The translations under genes were made by a program, and so were the position numbers. A stretch of DNA of 64,000 bases, from assembly GCF_900110945.1 (NCBI RefSeq), contig NZ_FOFL01000003.1:248001-312000 (forward strand), written 5' to 3'. This DNA is from Devosia sp. YR412 (GTDB taxonomy: Bacteria > Pseudomonadota > Alphaproteobacteria > Rhizobiales > Devosiaceae). Shown one piece after another: positions 26,501 to 34,939 of this stretch (its first letter is position 1; each line of letters opens with the position of its first letter). The notes beneath the pieces were generated by a model. That model had not been told where the DNA came from and did not search any database. It saw nothing but the letters and a program-made list of their open reading frames with translations.

Positions 26501-27780
26501 TCCGGCGTTCTCTCACGCTGTTTGCTGGCCTGTTCGTGCTGATCCTCGTGATCGGCTGGGCCATGGGCCTGCCGTTTACTTCATCGCGTCTGGTGGAGGC
26601 GGCGGCCTATTCGCTGATCGCTTTGGGTCTCAATATCCAGTGGGGCTATGGCGGGCTGTTCAACTTCGGCATCATGGGTTTCCTGATGCTGGGCGGCTTT
26701 GCCGTGACCTTCATCTCCTATCCGGTCAATCCGCAGTTCTGGGGCTCCGATGGCCCCTGGATGCTGGGCCGGGCGCTGATCGCTTTCGCGGCCGGCGCAT
26801 TGCTGGTCTATGGCGCGCGGCAGAGCGACAAGATCGGCATCAAGGGCGGCTGGAAGACCTTTGTGACCGTGCTGGCGTGGTTTGTCGCCTATTGCGTCTA
26901 TCGCAGCCAGATCGATCCGGCTGCCGCCTATATCGAGGCCAATGCCGGCTTTGTCGGCGGGTTGGGTGGCCATCCGGTGCTGGGCTGGCTGTTCGGCGGC
27001 GTGCTGGCGGCGGTGATCGCCTTCATCGTCGGCAAGATCGCGCTGGGCCTGCGCACCGACTATCTCGCCATTGCCACGATCGGCATTTCGGAAATTATCC
27101 GGGCGCTGATCAAGAACATGGACTGGCTGACCCGCGGCACGCTGACCGTGTCGCCGATACCGTGGCCGACGCCATTGCCGCAGGCCTATCAGGCGTCGGG
27201 CTCCGACCAGTTCAGCTCGCTGTTGCTGGCCCGCGGCGGCTTCCTGCTGCTGGCGCTTGCGGTGCTGGGCATTGCGATCTGGCTGATCTCGCGCGCCTAT
27301 GCCGGGCCGTGGGGCCGGATGATGCGCTCGATCCGCGACAATCACATCGCCGCCGCTTCCATGGGCAAGAATGTCACGGCGCGGCAGCTGGAAATCTTCG
27401 TTTTCGGCTCGGTGCTGATGGGCATTGGCGGCGCCATGCTGGTCAGCTTCACGCAGATTTTCGACCCCTCGAGCTACCAGCCGATCAACCACACTTTCCT
27501 GATCTGGGTGATGATCATCGTCGGCGGCGCCGGCAACAATTGGGGCGCGGTGTTTGGCGCTATCCTGATCTGGCTGGTCTGGGTGGTTTCCGAACCGCTG
27601 GCCAAGGTGATCTTCGATTTCGTCAGCTACTGGTCGACCAATGTCGGCTGGGGCGCGATCCCCGAGATCGAATCCCGCTCGGCCCAGATGCGCGTCTTCG
27701 TGCTGGGCCTCGTGATCACCATAGCGCTCAGATACGCGCCCAAGGGCTTGATCCCCGAAGTGGTGCGACGCGACGCCTAG
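26497..27780 (+). CDS. livM: Branched-chain amino acid ABC transporter permease LivM
   Basis: A 427-residue permease with about ten membrane segments, the partner of LivH. SLIALGLNIQWGYGGLFNFG and GKIALGLRTDYLAIATIGIS are LivM landmarks, and IVGGAGNNWGAVFGAILIW lies near the C-terminal end. It is somewhat longer than the usual LivM, because of an extra ~60-residue hydrophilic/hydrophobic insert after the second helix (around residues 75-135). The operon ends here with a terminator; its binding protein is encoded on the other strand 1.2 kb away. Confidence 0.94.
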   Translation: MIRRSLTLFAGLFVLILVIGWAMGLPFTSSRLVEAAAYSLIALGLNIQWGYGGLFNFGIMGFLMLGGFAVTFISYPVNPQFWGSDGPWMLGRALIAFAAGALLVYGARQSDKIGIKGGWKTFVTVLAWFVAYCVYRSQIDPAAAYIEANAGFVGGLGGHPVLGWLFGGVLAAVIAFIVGKIALGLRTDYLAIATIGISEIIRALIKNMDWLTRGTLTVSPIPWPTPLPQAYQASGSDQFSSLLLARGGFLLLALAVLGIAIWLISRAYAGPWGRMMRSIRDNHIAAASMGKNVTARQLEIFVFGSVLMGIGGAMLVSFTQIFDPSSYQPINHTFLIWVMIIVGGAGNNWGAVFGAILIWLVWVVSEPLAKVIFDFVSYWSTNVGWGAIPEIESRSAQMRVFVLGLVITIALRYAPKGLIPEVVRRDA

Positions 27781-27799
27781 CTGATCCAGATGCCTATCA

Positions 27800-27826
27800 G
27801 GGGCTCGTCTTCGGACGGGCCCCTTT
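27800..27826 (+). terminator. Terminator after livM
   Basis: GGGGCTCGTC-TTCG-GACGGGCCCC stem (one T-G pair) followed by TTTCG; also lies just past the end of the reverse-strand DHFR-like gene. Confidence 0.75.
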
Positions 27827-27833
27827 CGTTTGC

Positions 27834-28394
27834 CTATCGTTTCGCCTCATAGGTCAGCGCTATGGCGCCGGAGGCGAAGGTGCGCTGGGCGGTGAGCTTG
27901 AGGTCGATATAGGACGGCAGGCCGGCAAACAGGGTCGGGCCGTGGCCGGCAATGCGCGGGTGGACCACCAGAATGTAGTCGTCGATCAGGCCCATTGCGG
28001 CAATCTGGCCGGCAAGGTTCACCCCGCCTAACGAGATGACACCGTCCTCCTCGCGCTTGAGCTGCTCGATGGCCGTCTTGAGATCACCCTCGATCAGCCG
28101 GGCATTCCAGTCGACCTGATTGAGGGTGGTGGAAGCGACATATTTCCGGGCGGCATGGATAGACTGGGCGAAGGGCAGCACCCAATCGGCCATGTCCGCG
28201 GGGACGGTGCCGCTTTCGGCCATCGGCCGCCAGGCGCCTTCCATCATCTCATAAGTGATGCGGCCATAGAGCAACGCGTCGGCTCTTGTGACCACATCGG
28301 CCCAGAACTGGTGCATTTCCGGATCGGGAACGCCGGCCCGGTGATCGCAGCAGCCATCCAGCGTGATGTTGATCGAATATTGCAGTCTGGCCAT
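27834..28394 (-). CDS. Dihydrofolate reductase-like (RibD C-terminal domain) protein
   Basis: A 186-residue single-domain protein of the RibD_C/DHFR-like superfamily. It starts MARLQYSINITLDGCCDHR, the usual beta-strand with SLDG-like turn; DALLYGRITYEMMEGAW and GVISLGGVNLAGQIAAMGLI (a nucleotide-binding GG motif) follow, and the C-terminal strand is ALTYEAKR. Members are probable NADPH-dependent reductases with mostly unknown substrates; it is not riboflavin or folate biosynthesis by context. It may be cotranscribed with the VOC gene upstream on the same strand. Confidence 0.85.
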   Translation of the reverse strand: MARLQYSINITLDGCCDHRAGVPDPEMHQFWADVVTRADALLYGRITYEMMEGAWRPMAESGTVPADMADWVLPFAQSIHAARKYVASTTLNQVDWNARLIEGDLKTAIEQLKREEDGVISLGGVNLAGQIAAMGLIDDYILVVHPRIAGHGPTLFAGLPSYIDLKLTAQRTFASGAIALTYEAKR

Positions 28395-28450
28395 GACGTC
28401 CTCCCATCACTGCGTTCAGGCTAGCAAACCGGCTCAAGACTGCAAGCGGG

Positions 28451-28867
28451 CTAGCCCGGCATGCTGATGGTGCCGTCTGCGGCGATGGGGAAGTCGGGGT
28501 TCCAGGCGATCTCCCAGAGAAAGCCATCCGGGTCGGCCAGATAGGCGACGCGGCCGCCCCAGGGCATGGCGCGGGCTGGGGCGGTGATCGACGCGCCAGC
28601 TGTCACGAGTTTTTTGACCAAGGCATCGACATCGGCTTCCTGCCGCACATTGTGCGAGAGCGAGAAGGCGCCGGGCCCCTTGCGGTCTGGCGTGCCGGCA
28701 TCCTTCGCCAGGTCCGGATAGAGCGACAGGATCAGTCCGCCGAGCTGGAAGAAGGCGACGCCCTCGGCCTCCTTCATTGAACGCTTCCAGCCCAGCGCCT
28801 CGTAGAAGGCGATGCTGCGGGCGAGATCGGTGACGGCGAGGGTGACGAGGCTGACGCGCGGTTCCAT
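28451..28867 (-). CDS. VOC-fold (glyoxalase-like) protein
   Basis: A 138-residue VOC superfamily protein, distinct from the one at 992. It opens MEPRVSLVTLAVTDLARSIA and has FYEALGWKRS, then RVAYLADPDGFLWEIAWNPD with the C-terminal metal-ligand Glu. The start at 28867 is decided by AAGGAG seven bases upstream on the minus strand. The substrate is unknown; this subgroup is often annotated as glyoxalase or extradiol-like. Confidence 0.83.
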   Translation of the reverse strand: MEPRVSLVTLAVTDLARSIAFYEALGWKRSMKEAEGVAFFQLGGLILSLYPDLAKDAGTPDRKGPGAFSLSHNVRQEADVDALVKKLVTAGASITAPARAMPWGGRVAYLADPDGFLWEIAWNPDFPIAADGTISMPG

Positions 28868-28892
28868 GAGCATGCTCCTTGCCAGCCTCAAC

Positions 28893-28921
28893 GAAAAAGG
28901 CCCGGGATCGCTCCCGGGCCC
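28893..28921 (-). terminator. Rho-independent terminator of the livJ-type gene
   Basis: On the minus strand GGCCCGGGA-GCGA-TCCCGGGCC followed by TTTTT. It lies 24 bases past the binding-protein stop. Confidence 0.92.
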
Positions 28922-28944
28922 TTCGAACATTCGAGCCGATCAGA

Positions 28945-30147
28945 TCACTGAATCAGGCCCTTTTCGACGAACTTGCCGCCTTCGACGGCGAGTTCGACGA
29001 TGATGCCGTCAACGTCGCCAGCGGCGTCGAAGTCGAGCGCGCCACCGGCACCTTCATAGTCGATGTCGGTGCCGGCCTTGATCAGCTCGACAGCCTTGGT
29101 CCATTCGCCGGGCAGGATCTTCTCGCCGGGAGCCGAAGCGACTTCGCGCAGGGCGGCCGAGAGGCCGTCACGCGAGGCCGAACCGTTCTTCTCGATGGCG
29201 AGAGCCAGCAGGAAGGCGGCGTCATAGGCCTGGGGGGCATAGGTCGCGTTGGCGACGAAGCCGTCATTGGTGAAGGCGTTGTAGATGTCGACGGCAGCAC
29301 CGGTCGGGGCGCCGGCGCGGGTGGCGATCAGGCCTTCGACAGCAGCAGCGTCGATGCCGGAGAGCAGGTCGTCGCCAACCATGCCGTCGCCACCAACATA
29401 GGTGGTGAAGTTGCCGGATTCGACGGCCTGACGCAGCACGGTGTTACCCGAAGCGTTGGCATAGGCGAGGATCACCAGGTTCTGCGAGGCGGTCAGGTTG
29501 CCCAGCTCGGCGCGGTAGTCGGCCTTGCCTTCTTCATGGGCGACATTGGCAGCCACGGTGCCGCCGCCGGCGGTGTAGGCAGCCGACAGGGCATCGGCGA
29601 AGCCTTTGCCGTAGTCATTGTTGACATAGGTGATGGCGATGTCCTTGACGTCCTTGGCCAGCAGCAGCTGGGCCAGCTTGACGCCCTGCAGCGCGTCGGA
29701 CGGGGTGGTGCGGTAGACAAGGTCACTGTCTTCCAGCGTGGTCAGGGCCGGAGCCGAAGAGGCCGGCGAGATGAACACGACATTGCCCGAGAGGCCCGAG
29801 CCGTTGAACGCGCCGATGGTTTCACCGGTGCAGAGTGCACCGACGACACCGACGACGTTGTCCGAGTTGATGACCTTGTCGGCAGCGGCGGCAGCGGCCG
29901 TCGCATCGCAAGCGCCGTCAGCGGAGATGAGCTTGAGCTCGCCGCCCAGGATGCCGCCCTGCTCGTTGATCTGCTTCACGACCAGCTCGGCGCCGGCGAA
30001 GATCGGCGGGGTCAGGGATTCGATCGGGCCGGTGAAGCCACCGATGAAGCCGATGGTAGCACCGGTGTCCTGTGCGATGGCGGGCGCGGCGACGGCGAGC
30101 GTCGAAGCGGCAACGGCCAGAGCCAGGGTGTTCTTGAGATTGAGCAT
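28945..30147 (-). CDS. Branched-chain amino acid ABC transporter periplasmic binding protein
   Basis: A 400-residue type I periplasmic binding protein (LivJ/LivK family). A signal peptide is clear: MLNLKNTLALAVAASTLAVA ending APAIA-QD. The mature part has IGFIGGFTGPIESLTPPIFA, GVVGALCTGETIGAFN, VFISPASSAPALT and YVNNDYGKGFADAL, all family landmarks. Start at 30147 is set by GAGGGAC upstream and by the signal peptide; the frame runs to 30282 without sense. It most likely feeds the LivGFHM permease, although it is on the opposite strand with its own promoter and terminator. The exact amino acid is not determinable. Confidence 0.94.
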   Translation of the reverse strand: MLNLKNTLALAVAASTLAVAAPAIAQDTGATIGFIGGFTGPIESLTPPIFAGAELVVKQINEQGGILGGELKLISADGACDATAAAAAADKVINSDNVVGVVGALCTGETIGAFNGSGLSGNVVFISPASSAPALTTLEDSDLVYRTTPSDALQGVKLAQLLLAKDVKDIAITYVNNDYGKGFADALSAAYTAGGGTVAANVAHEEGKADYRAELGNLTASQNLVILAYANASGNTVLRQAVESGNFTTYVGGDGMVGDDLLSGIDAAAVEGLIATRAGAPTGAAVDIYNAFTNDGFVANATYAPQAYDAAFLLALAIEKNGSASRDGLSAALREVASAPGEKILPGEWTKAVELIKAGTDIDYEGAGGALDFDAAGDVDGIIVELAVEGGKFVEKGLIQ

Positions 30148-30223
30148 ATGTGTCCCTCTGCTGGGTCGCACCGTCGAGAGGCCCTTGCCCGAGCCAGTCT
30201 TTCGAACGGAACGACACGATAAG

Positions 30224-30242
30224 GAGGCGCAACCCGCGCCTC
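30224..30242 (-). repeat. Hairpin in the leader of the LivJ-type gene
   Basis: GAGGCGC-AACCC-GCGCCTC, perfect 7-bp arms, 77 bases upstream of the binding-protein start. It could stabilise the mRNA or serve as an operator. Confidence 0.4.
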
Positions 30243-30317
30243 GCTGGAGGGGACTGTTGCACATTTGTTGAGCCGGAGTCACCGGGAATTGATAGGGATA
30301 TCCGGGCTCTGCTGCGG

Positions 30318-30346
30318 TTGCTTAACGAGACAGTGTTTTGCATAGA
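30318..30346 (+). promoter_or_regulatory. Possible promoter for the first betaine-type binding protein
   Basis: TTGCTT, 17-base spacer, CATAGA: a moderate housekeeping-type match 31 bases before the start codon. Confidence 0.35.
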
Positions 30347-30376
30347 GTGGAGCGGTTCGGTGAGGGAGAGATCAGC

Positions 30377-31399
30377 ATGACGGCAGGGCTTTTACGCGCG
30401 GCAATGCTGATGGTCGCAACGCTTGCCGCAGGGCCGGCCCTAGCGCAATTCACCGTGCTCGATCAGGCGCAGGATGCGGCAGGCCCACCGGCAATTGTGG
30501 CCGAGCCTGAGCCGATCTGCGGCACGCAGCCCTTGACCGTGGCGCGCATGGCCTGGCCCTCGGCCGAATTGCTGGCTGAAATCCATGTTCGCCTGCTGCG
30601 CCAGGAGTTTGGCTGCGAGGCTTCCACTGCGCCGGGCGATCTGGCGGCCACGGGTTCATCCATGGGTTCGACCGGCCAACCGGCGGTGGCGCCGGAAATG
30701 TGGGTCAATCGCATTGCCGACGTCTGGAATGCCGGTATCGAAGCGCAGATGCTGCGGCCTGCGGCGCAGAGCTATGTGGAAAGCCAGTTCGAAGGCTGGT
30801 TCATGCCGGACTATCTGGCGGCCGAACATCCCGAGCTGCAGGCAGCCAGTGGTCTTGCGGCGGCCCTGCCGGCGCTGGGTAAGCTGCGCTTTATCTCTTG
30901 CCCGGCCGACTGGGCCTGCGCGGTGATCAACCGCAATCTGGTCAGGGCCTGGGGGCTGGGTAATCTGGTGGAGCTGGTCGAGCCGGCAAATCGCTTCGAG
31001 ATGGACACGATGATCGCCGAGGCGGTCAATCTGCGCCAGCCGGTGCTGTTCTATTATTGGCAGCCCAATCCGGTGCTGGCGCAGCTCAATTTTGTGGCGC
31101 TGGACATGGGGGACTACAACGAGGAGGCAGCACGCTGCCTGGCGCAAGTGGCTTGTGCCAGTCCACAGCCCAGTGCCTTTGCCAGCGACACCACGGTGAT
31201 TGCGCTGGCCGAATGGGTGTTTACCGATATTCCGGCGATCGCCGGCTACTTCCAGCGCGCCAGCATGCCGCTCGGCACGATGAACAGCCTGCTGGCGCAG
31301 CTCAGCGAACCGGGTGCCACCGTCGAGGGTGTGGCGGAGCGGTTCGTCGCCACGCAAGAAAATCTCTGGCGCGACTGGGTCGGCGCAGGCGCGCCCTGA
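30377..31399 (+). CDS. Glycine betaine/proline-type ABC substrate-binding protein (paralogue 1)
   Basis: A 340-residue secreted binding protein of the ProX/OpuAC family. Signal peptide: MTAGLLRAAMLMVATLAAG ending ALAQ. Mature landmarks are MAWPSAELLAEIH, QPAVAPEMWVNR, FEGWFMPDYL, a SCPADWAC Cys pair and LFYYWQPNPVLAQLNF. Start ATG 30377 has GGGAGAG at 30364-30370. It is clearly paralogous to the next gene but diverged and has no adjacent permease of its own; it may widen the substrate range of the downstream transporter or act as a sensor. Confidence 0.87.
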   Translation: MTAGLLRAAMLMVATLAAGPALAQFTVLDQAQDAAGPPAIVAEPEPICGTQPLTVARMAWPSAELLAEIHVRLLRQEFGCEASTAPGDLAATGSSMGSTGQPAVAPEMWVNRIADVWNAGIEAQMLRPAAQSYVESQFEGWFMPDYLAAEHPELQAASGLAAALPALGKLRFISCPADWACAVINRNLVRAWGLGNLVELVEPANRFEMDTMIAEAVNLRQPVLFYYWQPNPVLAQLNFVALDMGDYNEEAARCLAQVACASPQPSAFASDTTVIALAEWVFTDIPAIAGYFQRASMPLGTMNSLLAQLSEPGATVEGVAERFVATQENLWRDWVGAGAP

Positions 31400-31596
31400 T
31401 CGCCGGAAGCTGGGCTATTCTGCGGCAAAATCGCGGCGACAAAATATTTTTTGCTTGGTCAGTGGTGCTGACATAACTTGCTGTGCGATTTTTGAGAAAG
31501 TTTTTCTGCGCCGACAGTTTTGTCACAGTACTCACTAGTTGGCGCCCCAAGAAAAAATCGCGATATTTTACAGTCATCTGCCAAGTATTGGCTGAT

Positions 31597-31626
31597 TTGA
31601 CAGTGCTGTATTGCCATCGCTATGGT
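31597..31626 (+). promoter_or_regulatory. Promoter candidate for the second binding protein
   Basis: TTGACA at 31597-31602 and TATGGT at 31621-31626 (18-base spacer), in a distinctly AT-rich 258-base gap. It implies that the second binding protein is not simply read through from the first. Confidence 0.5.
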
Positions 31627-31658
31627 CCGGCCATCGCAAAAATCCAGGAGACGACCTG

Positions 31659-32687
31659 ATGATATTGAAGTCCGGTGGCATTGCCGCCGCGATTGCCGTT
31701 GCCCTATTGTCGGCAGCATCTGTTCCCGCGCTCGCCCAGGAGGCTGATGCGCCCGCCTGCGGCACCGACCGCACCATCGACATTGCCGAGATGACTTGGC
31801 CCTCCGCGGCCGCCTTGGCGCATATTCATGCTACCATTCTCGAAACGGGCTTCGGCTGTGACGTCGAGATCGTCACCGGCGATACCGTTCCGACGGCCTC
31901 GTCCATGCTGACGCGCGGCACGCCGGCCGTGGCGCCCGAGCTGTGGACCAGCGCCGTCGAACAGCCCTGGGCCGAAGGCCTTGAAGCTGGCGATGTGGTG
32001 CAGCTGGGCGATGCCATCACCGATGGTACGGTGGAAGGCTGGTTCATCCCGCGCTACCTGCAGGAAGAGCATCCCGAGCTGACCTCGGCCGAAGCCGTGC
32101 TGGCGCGGCCGGACCTGTTTGCCGATCCGGAGGATTCCGCCAAGGGCCGGCTCTATTCCTGCCCGCCGGGCTGGGCCTGCGAGCTGTCGACCTCGGCGCT
32201 CTATGAGGCTTATGGCGTGGCCGATAGCTGGAACCTGTTCTCGCCCGGTTCGGGCGGTGCGCTGGATGCGTCCATCGCCCGCGCCTTTACCCGCGAAGAG
32301 CCAATCCTTTTCTACTACTGGGGCCCGACGGCGATCCTCGGCAAGTATGACGCGGTGCAGCTCGATCTCGGCGAGACCAAGCCGGAGGTCTATGTCTGCA
32401 ATACCGATCCCGATTGCGTCGAGCCGGCTGGCATAACCGCCTATCCGTCTTCGCCTGCCGTGGTGGGCGCTGCCGCCTGGCTGCAGGACGAGGCGCCGGA
32501 AGTTGCCGCCTATTTCGCCAAGGTGGGCCTGAGCAATGCCGAGATCAGCGAATTGCTGGTCTATGGCGACGAGAACCAGGCCGATGCCGCCGCAACCGCG
32601 CAGAACTTCCTGCTGACCAAGCAGGACCTCTGGACCGGCTGGGTTTCCCCGGCTGTGGCCGAGAAGGTCAAGGCCAGCCTCGGCTGA
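31659..32687 (+). CDS. Glycine betaine/proline-type ABC substrate-binding protein (paralogue 2)
   Basis: A 342-residue periplasmic binding protein, same family as the previous gene. Signal peptide about residues 1-27 (AAAIAVALLSAASVPALAQE). Landmarks shared with paralogue 1: MTWPSAAALAHIH, TPAVAPELW, EGWFIPRYLQEEHPEL, SCPPGWAC and LFYYWGPTAILGKYD. The Trp/Tyr-rich segments fit an aromatic cage for a quaternary amine, but this is family inference. Start ATG 31659 with AGGAG at 31646-31650. A hairpin separates it from the permease, so it is probably made in excess over the membrane components. Confidence 0.92.
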   Translation: MILKSGGIAAAIAVALLSAASVPALAQEADAPACGTDRTIDIAEMTWPSAAALAHIHATILETGFGCDVEIVTGDTVPTASSMLTRGTPAVAPELWTSAVEQPWAEGLEAGDVVQLGDAITDGTVEGWFIPRYLQEEHPELTSAEAVLARPDLFADPEDSAKGRLYSCPPGWACELSTSALYEAYGVADSWNLFSPGSGGALDASIARAFTREEPILFYYWGPTAILGKYDAVQLDLGETKPEVYVCNTDPDCVEPAGITAYPSSPAVVGAAAWLQDEAPEVAAYFAKVGLSNAEISELLVYGDENQADAAATAQNFLLTKQDLWTGWVSPAVAEKVKASLG

Positions 32688-32711
32688 TCTTCCGCTGACA
32701 AGAGATATCGC

Positions 32712-32735
32712 GCGGCCGGGTTTCGATCCGGCCGC
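32712..32735 (+). terminator. Hairpin between binding protein and permease genes (partial terminator?)
   Basis: GCGGCCGG / CCGGCCGC, perfect 8-bp stem with an 8-base loop followed by CTTTCG. The T tract is short, so it may be an attenuator or 3'-stabiliser that raises binding-protein mRNA relative to permease mRNA. Confidence 0.5.
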
Positions 32736-32809
32736 CTTTCGCGTGATGCCCGAGAGCGCCGAGGAACGCCCTTCGGCATCGCGCGCCAATTCCAGACAAG
32801 AGAAGACGC

Positions 32810-33679
32810 GTGTTCCCTGAACTGTTTGATACCAGACCCATGCGCCGGGCTATCGACGATAGCCTCAACTGGGTCGTGCGCCATTGGGGCGACGAATTCG
32901 AGGCGGCTGCCTATCCCCTGCTGATGCTGCTGAAAGCCATCGAAGACCTGCTGATTGCCACGCCCTGGTGGCTGATCATGGCAATCCTGACGGGTATTGC
33001 CTGGCTGGCCACCCGCAGCTGGAAGCTGCCAGCGGTGGTGCTGGTCTCGCTGCTGTTCCTTGGCGTGATGACGCTGTGGAAGGACGCGATGACGACCATG
33101 GCGCTGATGATCACGGCGACGATTACCGCCATCGTGCTGTCGATCCCGCTTGGCGTGTGGATGAGCCGCTCGCTCAATGTCCGCAAGATCTTCACCCCGG
33201 TGCTCGACCTGATGCAGACGCTGCCGAGCTTTGTGTATCTGATCCCGACTGTGATGATCTTCGGACCCGGCAAGATTCCGGCGCTGATTGCCACCATCGT
33301 CTATGCCGCGCCGCCCCTGGTGCGCCTGACCGATCTCGGCCTGCGCTCGGTCGATCCGGCGGTGATGGAAGCCAGCCGCTCCTTCGGCACCAATCCGAGC
33401 CAGCGCCTGTTCGGCGTCCAGATCCCCCTGGCGCTGCCGACCATCCTGGCCGGTATCAACCAGACCACGATGATGGCGCTCTCCATGGTGGTGATCGCCT
33501 CGATGATCGGCGCCGGCGGGCTGGGCTATCAGGTGCTGCAGGGCATCGGGCGGCTGGAGATCAGTCGTGGCCTGCTCGCGGGTCTCGGCATCGTGGCTCT
33601 GGCCATTATCTTCGACCGCGTCACCCAATCTTTCGGCAAACAATTGCAGGGTCGTATCGGCCTGGCGGAGGCACGCTAA
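32810..33679 (+). CDS. proW: Glycine betaine/proline-type ABC permease (ProW-like)
   Basis: A 289-residue inner-membrane permease with about six to seven helices. The N-terminal cytoplasmic segment and WWLIMAILTGIAWLATRSWK helix resemble ProW; the core has MQTLPSFVYLIPTVMIFGPG, then EASRSFGTNPSQRLFGVQIP (the EAA-type loop contacting the ATPase) and MVVIASMIGAGGLG. Start GTG 32810 has only AGAAGA upstream; ATG 32840 is an alternative. The next gene begins directly after its stop. Confidence 0.92.
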   Translation: MFPELFDTRPMRRAIDDSLNWVVRHWGDEFEAAAYPLLMLLKAIEDLLIATPWWLIMAILTGIAWLATRSWKLPAVVLVSLLFLGVMTLWKDAMTTMALMITATITAIVLSIPLGVWMSRSLNVRKIFTPVLDLMQTLPSFVYLIPTVMIFGPGKIPALIATIVYAAPPLVRLTDLGLRSVDPAVMEASRSFGTNPSQRLFGVQIPLALPTILAGINQTTMMALSMVVIASMIGAGGLGYQVLQGIGRLEISRGLLAGLGIVALAIIFDRVTQSFGKQLQGRIGLAEAR

Positions 33680-34747
33680 ATGAACGCGATGAATCCCATT
33701 CTCCAGCAGGGTGAAACCACATCCGATCTGGCCATCGCCATGCGCGGCGTCACCAAGATCTTCGGCGACAATCCGCAGCACGCGCTCAACCTGCTGCAGT
33801 CGGGAAAATCCAAGACCGAGGTGCAGGCCGAGACCAATCACGTGGTCGGGCTCGACAATGTCTCGCTCGATATCGCCAGAGGCCAGATTTTCGTGGTGAT
33901 GGGCCTCTCGGGTTCGGGCAAGTCGACACTGATCCGCCACGTCAACCGGCTGATCGAGCCGACCGCCGGCGAGATTGTGGTCAATGGCAGCGACGTGCTC
34001 AAGATGAGTCTGCCCGAGCTGCGCACCTATCGCCGCAGCCAGGTGGCCATGGTGTTCCAGAAGTTTGGCCTATTGCCGCATCGCTCGGTGATCGAGAATG
34101 TCGCCTATGGGCTGGAGGTGCGCGGCGTCGGCAAGGCTGAGCGGCTGAAGGAAGCGGCCAAATGGATCGAGATCGTTGGCCTCTCGGGTTATGAAAACTC
34201 GGCGCCGCGTCAGCTGTCAGGCGGACAGCAGCAGCGCGTCGGTCTCGCCCGCGCGCTGGCGCTCGATACCGAGATCATCCTGATGGACGAGGCCTTTTCG
34301 GCGTTGGATCCACTGATCCGCTCAGGCATGCAGGATCAGTTGATCGAACTGCAGAAGTCGCTCGGCAAGACCATCCTGTTCATCACCCATGATTTCGACG
34401 AGGCGCTGAAAATTGGTGATCGCATCGCCGTGCTGAAAGATGGCGCGGTGCAGCAAGAGGGCAAGCCCGAGGATATCGTGCTGCGGCCGGCCAATGAGCA
34501 TATCGAGGAATTCGTGCGCGAGGTGAACAAGGCCCGTGCCATCCACGTCCGCTCGATCATGGAAAAGGGCGAGCACGAGCCCTGCGAGGCGTCTGTCTCC
34601 AAGGATGCCCGCTGCGAGGACGTCCTGCCGCTTTTTGCAGAGCATCAATGGGTTGGCGTGGTGGATCAGGAGGGAAGGCAGATCGGCCGCGTCACCGCCA
34701 AGCAGGTGATCAAGGCGTTGGCGCGCTACACGCCTGGCATCGGCTAG
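33680..34747 (+). CDS. proV: Glycine betaine/proline-type ABC ATPase (ProV-like)
   Basis: A 355-residue ATPase. The N-terminus has the ProV-type IFGDNPQHALNLL segment; Walker A GLSGSGKSTLIRH, signature LSGGQQQRVGLARAL, Walker B IILMDEAFSALDP, switch His in FITHDFDEAL. After the nucleotide-binding domain only one CBS-like unit remains (about 290-350), shorter than the two-CBS ProV of enterobacteria, so osmotic gating through a full CBS pair may be absent. The start codon follows the proW stop with no gap. Confidence 0.93.
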   Translation: MNAMNPILQQGETTSDLAIAMRGVTKIFGDNPQHALNLLQSGKSKTEVQAETNHVVGLDNVSLDIARGQIFVVMGLSGSGKSTLIRHVNRLIEPTAGEIVVNGSDVLKMSLPELRTYRRSQVAMVFQKFGLLPHRSVIENVAYGLEVRGVGKAERLKEAAKWIEIVGLSGYENSAPRQLSGGQQQRVGLARALALDTEIILMDEAFSALDPLIRSGMQDQLIELQKSLGKTILFITHDFDEALKIGDRIAVLKDGAVQQEGKPEDIVLRPANEHIEEFVREVNKARAIHVRSIMEKGEHEPCEASVSKDARCEDVLPLFAEHQWVGVVDQEGRQIGRVTAKQVIKALARYTPGIG

Positions 34748-34766
34748 TGGTAGGATAGGCTTAACC

Positions 34767-34786
34767 CTGCCGTCCGAGGGCGGCAG
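34767..34786 (+). repeat. Weak hairpin after proV
   Basis: CTGCCG / CGGCAG with an 8-base loop, no T tract; only a possible transcript end. Confidence 0.3.
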
Positions 34787-34908
34787 AATTGTCACCGCTT
34801 TGTCATATGGGCTGATTAGGTGGCAGTCAGCACGTCCGTCCTAAGCGTTTGTTCAAGCTGCGGTTTCGCGCCGCGTTTACGCCACGTTCAGAGATTGCTG
34901 ATCTAGGA

Positions 34909-34924
34909 TATACGTATATTTCCG
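34909..34924 (-). repeat. 16-base motif before the GGDEF-EAL gene, shared with 21159
   Basis: Reverse-strand CGGAAATATACGTATA; with its flanks the 12-bp palindrome ATATACGTATAT (34908-34919). It ends 15 bases before the start codon, where a bound protein could block expression. Confidence 0.45.
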
Positions 34925-34939
34925 GAGCAGAACAAAGCC

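Noticed and set aside
28879..30222. 447-codon plus-strand frame over the LivJ-type gene
   Set aside because: Shadow of the binding-protein gene on the minus strand, which has a signal peptide, ribosome site and terminator.
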